NCBI GenBank assembly: GCA_934454005.1 | Contig: CAKSGI010000057.1 | Coordinates: forward strand, 1-10,437 | DNA from: an uncultured Eubacteriales bacterium | Lineage (GTDB): Bacteria; Bacillota_A; Clostridia; Oscillospirales; Acutalibacteraceae | Length of the DNA stretch: 10,437 bases | Direction of reading: 5' to 3' | In this document: positions 6,424-10,437 of the stretch, piece after piece | How the letters are laid out: every line of letters starts with the position of its first letter | How positions within the stretch are numbered: the stretch's first letter is position 1 | Made by a program: the position numbers and the translations under genes | Notes under the pieces: model-generated | Databases searched by the model: none | What the model saw: only the letters and a program-made list of their open reading frames with translations | Told to the model about the DNA's origin: nothing

Positions 6424-6864
6424 ATGAAAAAATTCATAAATGAATTCAAAAAATTTGCACTAAGAGGGAATGTAATTGATCTAGCAGTTGGAGTTATTAT
6501 AGGTGCTGCTTTTCAAAAAATTGTAACGTCCTTAGTTGATGATATAATTTCACCTTTGATTGGTATATTCACAAAAACAGATTTCTCTGATAAGGCTATC
6601 ACTATAGGCGAAAATGTTTCTATAAGATATGGTGCTTTTATCACTACCGTTATAAATTTTATAATCATGACATTTATTATATTTGTTTTTATAAGAACTA
6701 TGAATAAAATATCATTTATTAGAGAACAAAACGAAAAACAAAAGCCTAGAAAATGTCCTTACTGTTTTTCAGAGATCGATAAAAAAGCAGTTAGATGTCC
6801 TCATTGTACTTCTATCTTAGATGAGAGTTTAGACAATACAAATGAAAAAACACCGGAACTTTAA
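6424..6864 (+). CDS. mscL: large-conductance mechanosensitive channel MscL with zinc-ribbon tail
   Basis: This 146-residue channel subunit keeps the conserved MscL N-terminal helix and pore helix: [20 protein letters not shown] (11-30), then [15 protein letters not shown] (35-49). A short periplasmic loop (about 50-70) and a second membrane helix (about 71-94) follow. MscL opens under membrane tension to release solutes on osmotic downshock. The usual cytoplasmic C-terminal helix is replaced or extended by C111-x2-C114 and C125-x2-C128, a double CPxC zinc ribbon. The Shine-Dalgarno site AAGGA (6412-6416) overlaps the hlyIII stop, so the two are probably coupled. The stop codon lies in the loop of the terminator hairpin at 6845-6880. 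It is the last gene of the typA operon. Confidence 0.96.
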   Translation: MKKFINEFKKFALRGNVIDLAVGVIIGAAFQKIVTSLVDDIISPLIGIFTKTDFSDKAITIGENVSIRYGAFITTVINFIIMTFIIFVFIRTMNKISFIREQNEKQKPRKCPYCFSEIDKKAVRCPHCTSILDESLDNTNEKTPEL

Positions 6865-6880
6865 AACTCGGTGTTTTTAT
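6845..6880 (+). terminator. intrinsic terminator of the typA-mscL operon
   Basis: AAAAACACCG (6846-6855) pairs with CGGTGTTTTT (6869-6878): 10 bp, a 13-base loop and a T-rich tail. The left arm is the last part of mscL coding sequence, and the stop codon (6862-6864) is in the loop. A-rich sequence on the left gives a T-run on the other strand as well, so it could also act leftward. Confidence 0.8.
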
Positions 6881-6888
6881 TATATAAT
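6860..6888 (+). promoter_or_regulatory. candidate promoter for the CmpB-type gene
   Basis: TATAAT (6883-6888) lies 17 bp after TTTAAA (6860-6865), a 4-of-6 match to the -35 consensus. The following gene lies behind a terminator and needs its own promoter. AT-rich sequence gives many chance matches, so this is tentative. Confidence 0.35.
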
Positions 6889-6945
6889 ATAAAAGATAAT
6901 CTCCAAAATATAAACGTAATATTCTACAAATGAAAGGAGAACTAA

Positions 6946-7653
6946 ATGATAACATTTGCTATTGAAAAGTATTTTTTATATCTAACATTATACAGCATGA
7001 TTGGATGGATCTATGAAACAACTCTTTGTTCAATAACTCAAAAACACTTTGTTAACAGAGGTTTCTTAAACGGTCCATATTGTCCAATATACGGATTTGG
7101 AGCTGTTATTGTAATTATTATTCTGGGGAAAGTAAATAATATATTTATTCTTTTTATTTTAAGTACATTTTTTACATGTTTATTAGAATACTTAACTTCC
7201 TGGGTTATGGAAAAACTATTTCACGCTCGCTGGTGGGATTATTCTGATAAAACCTTCAACTTAAACGGTAGAATATGTTTGGAAGGAGCAATAGTGTTTG
7301 GTACATTATCTACACTTTTAATAAAATATCTGCATCCAATTATAATTGAACTAATAGACAAATTCCCATTATGGCTACTACATTCTCTATCACTTTCTCT
7401 ATTTATAATACTTGTTACAGATACTATTATTACTATAAGAGGCCTCAAAATATTTAACAAAACTCTTAATAATATTACCGAACAAATGAAAAATAATGAA
7501 ATATATTTATCTGTATCTGGATTTTTGGCAGAACACATCAAAAAGACAAAATGGCAAGAAAAACGTATTTTACTCGCGTTTCCTAAATTACATTCATTAA
7601 AATATAATGATGCTCTTAACGAAATTCGTAAATTTATAAAACATAAAAAATAA
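6946..7653 (+). CDS. putative ABC transporter permease, CmpB-type membrane protein
   Basis: This 235-residue protein has about five hydrophobic segments in residues 1-170, then a charged, probably cytoplasmic tail with Lys-rich helices. It matches the Firmicute family usually named 'putative ABC transporter permease' (ABC_trans_CmpB, PF06541). Conserved blocks are IGWIYET (19-25), VNRGFLNGPYCPIYGFGA (36-53), LLEYLTSW (79-86), ARWWDYS (94-100) and FNLNGRICLEG (104-114). The function is unproven; no ATPase or binding-protein gene lies beside it, so transport should not be assumed. Invariant polar residues (E24, N37, R38, N42, C46, E81, W96, W97, D98) in or near the membrane suggest a binding or catalytic site. 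The start has AAGGAG 6 nt upstream. It is a single-gene unit convergent with leuS. Confidence 0.82.
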   Translation: MITFAIEKYFLYLTLYSMIGWIYETTLCSITQKHFVNRGFLNGPYCPIYGFGAVIVIIILGKVNNIFILFILSTFFTCLLEYLTSWVMEKLFHARWWDYSDKTFNLNGRICLEGAIVFGTLSTLLIKYLHPIIIELIDKFPLWLLHSLSLSLFIILVTDTIITIRGLKIFNKTLNNITEQMKNNEIYLSVSGFLAEHIKKTKWQEKRILLAFPKLHSLKYNDALNEIRKFIKHKK

Positions 7654-7656
7654 TGT

Positions 7657-7676
7657 AATGTTAAAAACATTTTATT
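7657..7676 (+). terminator. weak hairpin after the CmpB-type gene
   Basis: AATGTT (7657-7662) and AACATT (7666-7671) can pair around AAA, followed by TTATT. The stem is only six AT-rich pairs, so it is at best a poor terminator. The stronger hairpin at 7687-7718 may stop + strand transcripts instead. Confidence 0.25.
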
Positions 7677-7681
7677 AATAC

Positions 7682-7718
7682 AAAAAATTATGGCCATCCT
7701 ATAACGGGTGGCCATAAT
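7682..7718 (-). terminator. intrinsic terminator of rsfS-leuS
   Basis: ATTATGGCCA (7687-7696) pairs with TGGCCATAAT (7709-7718), extended inward by TCC with GGG, for 13 pairs including one G-U and a 6-base loop. On the - strand a six-T run follows (7687-7682). It begins 19 nt past the leuS stop. There is no T-run on the + strand side. Confidence 0.9.
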
Positions 7719-7737
7719 CATTAAATAATAATGTTCT

Positions 7738-10143
7738 TTATTTAACTACTATACTTAATATTTTACCTGGTATATATATTTTTTTTATTATCTCTCGTTC
7801 CCCTATTGAATTCAAAATCGACTCGTTCCTCATAGCCATTTCCATAACTTCATTTTCACTTATCTCAACAGGTATTACAATGCTAGATCTTACCTTTCCA
7901 TTTATTTGAACTGCTATTTTTACCTCTTTGTCTATACACTTGCTTTCATCATATTGCGGCCAAGCCTGATCAGAAATCATTCCACAATCAAATTGATTCT
8001 GCCAGACCTCTTCCGTAACATGCGGGGCAAAAGGATTTAAAAGTATAGTGAATATTTTAAGCTCTTCATAAGATATCGAACCACTATTATAAATTTCATT
8101 TATAAGTGTCATCAAAGTTGCTATCGCTGTATTAAATTTTAGATTCTCAATATCATCAGTTACCTTTTTTATAGTCTTATGAAACACTGTTTCCAAATTA
8201 GGTCTTATAGACTTATCCTTCGAAACCATATTTTGTAGGTTCCAATATCTTTCTATGAATCTTCTACAACCTTTAATACTAGAAGAACTCCAGGGGGCAG
8301 ACTTTTCAAAATCTCCTATAAACATTTCATAAAGGCGCATTGTATCAGCACCATACTCATCAACTATTTCGTCCGGATTCACAACGTTTCCCCTAGACTT
8401 GCCCATTTTTTCTCCATTTTCTCCTAATATCATACCGTGACTGGTTCTCTTTGTATATGGCTCTTTAGTTGGTACCACGCCTATATCATATAAAAATTTA
8501 TACCAAAATCTACTGTATAACAAATGTAATGTCGTATGTTCCATCCCACCATTATACCAGTCAACTGGAGCCCAATAATCAATAGCTTCTTTACCAGCTA
8601 GTACTTTATCATTGTTTGGATCCATATATCTTAAAAAATACCATGAAGATCCCGCCCATTGAGGCATTGTATCTGTTTCTCTTTTTGCTTTTCCACCACA
8701 TTTGGGACAATCCACATTTACCCAATCTTCTATTTTTGATAATGGAGATTCTCCATCATCCGTTGTTTCATACGAATCAACCAACGGCAATTTCAAAGGT
8801 AATTCAGATTCTTCAATTGGAACTATTCCACACTTATCGCAATGAATAATAGGTATTGGTTCTCCCCAATAACGTTGCCTTGAAAATATCCAATCTCTTA
8901 ATTTATAATTTACTTTTTCTGATCCAATATTTTTTTCTTTAAGCCAATCTATCATTTTAGATTTAGCTTCTTCTACACTTAATCCATTAAGAAAATCAGA
9001 GTTTACAATCATTCCTGTTTCACAGTCTACAAAAGCCTCTTTCTGAACATCTCCACCCTCTACAACCTCAATTATAGGAATATTAAATTGTTTTGCAAAT
9101 TCCCAATCTCTTGTATCATGGCCTGGAACTGCCATAATCGCACCTGTTCCATAAGACATTAATACATAATCAGATACAAAAATAGGTATTTCTTTATTGT
9201 TAACAGGATTTATAGCATTAACTCCTTTTAACATAACACCTGTTTTCTCTTTAGATAATTCTGTTCTTTCTAATTCTGATTTTTTTGAAGCCTTCTTAAT
9301 GTAATCAAGTATATCGTTGATATTTTCTATGTTGTTACTCCATTTATTTATTATTGGATGCTCTGGAGAAATTACCATATATGTAACACCAAAAAGTGTA
9401 TCTGGCCTAGTTGTAAATATCTTAAGTTTGTCTTTTAAAGTTGTATTAAATTCAACCTCGGCGCCTTTTGATCTACCTATCCAATTTATTTGTTGTAACT
9501 TTACTCTTTCCGGATAATTTACAAGTTCTAAATCATCTATAAGTCGTTGAGCATATTTTGTTATTTTTAACATCCACTGCGATTTAACTTTTCTTATAAC
9601 TTCGCTTCTACATCTCTCACATTCTCCATTAACAACTTCTTCATTAGCCAAAACACATTTACAAGATGTACACCAATTAACTGCAGCTTCCTTTTTATAC
9701 GCCAAACCATGTTTAAATAATTGCAAAAATATCCATTGTGTCCATTTATAATAATTAGGATCTGTAGTATTAATCTCTCTATCCCAATCAAAAGACATTC
9801 CCAATGATTTTAATTGTTCCTTAAATCTTTTTATATTATTTTTAGTAACTTTTTCCGGATGTATGTGATGTTTTATTGCAAAGTTCTCTGTAGGAAGTCC
9901 AAATGCATCCCAACCAATCGGATAAAGAACATTATATCCTTGAAGTCTTTTTTTTCTTGCAACTATATCTAAGGCTGTATATGATCTTGGGTGCCCTACG
10001 TGTAATCCTTCTCCTGATGGATAAGGAAATTCTATCAACGCATAAAATTTAGGTTTATCTGAACCATTCACAGCTTTAAATACTTTTGTTGTATCCCATA
10101 TATCTTGCCATTTTTTTTCTATCAATTTATGATTATACTCCAT
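7738..10143 (-). CDS. leuS: leucyl-tRNA synthetase
   Basis: This class Ia synthetase charges tRNA-Leu. It has 801 residues from the preferred start, normal for bacterial LeuRS. The catalytic HIGH-type motif is HVGH (48-51) in [15 protein letters not shown], and the KMSKS loop reads KMGKS (579-583). The CP1 editing domain is intact, with TTRPDT (244-249) and [15 protein letters not shown] (332-346), including the Asp that anchors the mischarged amino acid. Two cysteine clusters, C158/C161/C175/C178 and C435/C438/C479/C482, look like zinc sites; many Firmicute LeuRS lack the first. [10 protein letters not shown] replaces the more common GLPAE form. The ATG at 10143 matches the usual N terminus ([13 protein letters not shown]). 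AAGGAGG lies 12 nt upstream, and the in-frame TTG at 10167 overlaps that site. No T-box leader fits in the 25-nt gap from rsfS, so it is cotranscribed. Confidence 0.97.
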   Translation of the reverse strand: MEYNHKLIEKKWQDIWDTTKVFKAVNGSDKPKFYALIEFPYPSGEGLHVGHPRSYTALDIVARKKRLQGYNVLYPIGWDAFGLPTENFAIKHHIHPEKVTKNNIKRFKEQLKSLGMSFDWDREINTTDPNYYKWTQWIFLQLFKHGLAYKKEAAVNWCTSCKCVLANEEVVNGECERCRSEVIRKVKSQWMLKITKYAQRLIDDLELVNYPERVKLQQINWIGRSKGAEVEFNTTLKDKLKIFTTRPDTLFGVTYMVISPEHPIINKWSNNIENINDILDYIKKASKKSELERTELSKEKTGVMLKGVNAINPVNNKEIPIFVSDYVLMSYGTGAIMAVPGHDTRDWEFAKQFNIPIIEVVEGGDVQKEAFVDCETGMIVNSDFLNGLSVEEAKSKMIDWLKEKNIGSEKVNYKLRDWIFSRQRYWGEPIPIIHCDKCGIVPIEESELPLKLPLVDSYETTDDGESPLSKIEDWVNVDCPKCGGKAKRETDTMPQWAGSSWYFLRYMDPNNDKVLAGKEAIDYWAPVDWYNGGMEHTTLHLLYSRFWYKFLYDIGVVPTKEPYTKRTSHGMILGENGEKMGKSRGNVVNPDEIVDEYGADTMRLYEMFIGDFEKSAPWSSSSIKGCRRFIERYWNLQNMVSKDKSIRPNLETVFHKTIKKVTDDIENLKFNTAIATLMTLINEIYNSGSISYEELKIFTILLNPFAPHVTEEVWQNQFDCGMISDQAWPQYDESKCIDKEVKIAVQINGKVRSSIVIPVEISENEVMEMAMRNESILNSIGEREIIKKIYIPGKILSIVVK

Positions 10144-10155
10144 AAACTTAAAATA

Positions 10156-10162
10156 CCTCCTT
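10156..10162 (-). promoter_or_regulatory. leuS Shine-Dalgarno site with long spacer
   Basis: AAGGAGG on the - strand is a full-strength site, but 12 nt separate it from the ATG at 10143, longer than the usual 5-9. No ATG, GTG or TTG in frame lies between them. The site rules out the longer TTG start at 10167, which would place it inside the coding sequence. Confidence 0.65.
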
Positions 10163-10168
10163 AACAAA

Positions 10169-10437
10169 TTATAGATCTATCTCTATTTCTTGACCATCTT
10201 TCCATAATTTTTCTAAATTATAAAACTCACGCGTCTCCTCAGAAAAAACATGTATAATTACGCTACCATAATCAAGTAAAATCCAAGAATTAGATCTATG
10301 ACCTTCTATATGGTAAGGTGCAACTCCAAAATCTTTTAACTTAGCCTCTGTTTCTTCTGCTAATGACTTAACATGGGTACTACTTGTCCCTGTAACTATA
10401 ACCAAATAATCAGACAATATAGATATATCCTTAATAT
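10169..10437 (-). CDS. rsfS: ribosomal silencing factor RsfS, 5' end cut by window edge
   Basis: RsfS (Iojap/YbeB family) binds ribosomal protein uL14 and blocks joining of the 30S and 50S subunits when nutrients run short. The visible 88 residues cover most of the domain: [18 protein letters not shown] (2-19), [13 protein letters not shown], the glycine-containing [14 protein letters not shown], then [20 protein letters not shown] near the C terminus. The TTG at 10417 is not the true start: the frame stays open upstream to the window edge and encodes IKDISI, which matches the family's first strand, so the start lies beyond 10437. Family members are about 105-120 residues, so 20-30 are missing. 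It is followed after 25 nt by leuS; this pairing is common in Clostridia. Confidence 0.94.
   Translation of the reverse strand, partial: IKDISILSDYLVIVTGTSSTHVKSLAEETEAKLKDFGVAPYHIEGHRSNSWILLDYGSVIIHVFSEETREFYNLEKLWKDGQEIEIDL

Noticed and set aside
6258..6449. 63-codon - strand frame across the hlyIII/mscL junction
   Set aside because: It is antisense to the conserved HlyIII C terminus and the start of MscL.
7239..7721. 160-codon - strand frame opposite the CmpB-type gene
   Set aside because: It runs antisense through conserved blocks of the real gene and starts inside the leuS terminator.
8616..9517. Short + strand frames within leuS (8616-8849, 9317-9517)
   Set aside because: They are antisense to conserved LeuRS coding sequence, with no recognisable domain.
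9594..9791. 65-codon - strand frame in another phase of leuS
   Set aside because: It is a same-strand shadow of the zinc-cluster region of LeuRS, with no independent evidence.
10144..10168. T-box leader controlling leuS
   Set aside because: Only 25 nt separate rsfS from leuS, too short for a T-box, and no such element is seen in the visible rsfS region. One could still lie upstream of the operon, outside the window.

Overview
This window is AT-rich (about 28-30% G+C by eye) with Gram-positive-style Shine-Dalgarno sites, and it reads as ordinary chromosome from a low-GC member of the Clostridia. The evidence is the gene content: typA, pgeF, hemolysin III, a CmpB-type membrane protein, and rsfS directly upstream of leuS. 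Zinc-ribbon tails on MscL and on the exonuclease, and a leucyl-tRNA synthetase that keeps its cysteine clusters, also fit. The lineage is an inference. I see no insertion sequence, phage gene, CRISPR array or rRNA.

Left part (1-1505). The window opens inside an ABC-F ATPase gene on the + strand, which ends at 1025. About 330 bases without a convincing gene follow, and they are rich in inverted repeats: a 12-bp hairpin stem, a perfect 16-bp palindrome and several smaller stems. A tRNA-Leu(CAA) gene on the - strand has its own promoter (1460-1487) and two tandem intrinsic terminators (1284-1353). A flavodoxin-fold oxidoreductase gene diverges from the tRNA.

Middle part (2061-6880). An extended -10 promoter at about 2132-2140 precedes five tightly packed + strand genes: typA, a DEDDh exonuclease with a C-terminal zinc ribbon, pgeF, hemolysin III and mscL with a zinc-ribbon tail. 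The junctions are a 2-nt gap, an 11-nt overlap, a 23-nt gap and a 10-nt gap. An intrinsic terminator overlaps the end of mscL. This looks like one operon joining a ribosome-associated stress GTPase, a nuclease, a peptidoglycan-quality enzyme and two membrane proteins.

Right part (6881-10437). A separate + strand gene encodes a multi-pass membrane protein of the CmpB-type 'putative ABC transporter permease' family. It converges on a - strand pair, rsfS (cut by the right edge) then leuS, which ends at a strong hairpin at 7682-7718. RsfS silences ribosomes in starvation and LeuRS charges tRNA-Leu, so with TypA, the ABC-F protein and tRNA-Leu(CAA) much of the window serves translation.

I did not find a convincing new biological system. 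The points most worth checking are the structured non-coding block left of the tRNA, the palindrome with repeated half-sites inside it, and the two zinc-ribbon fusions in the typA operon.
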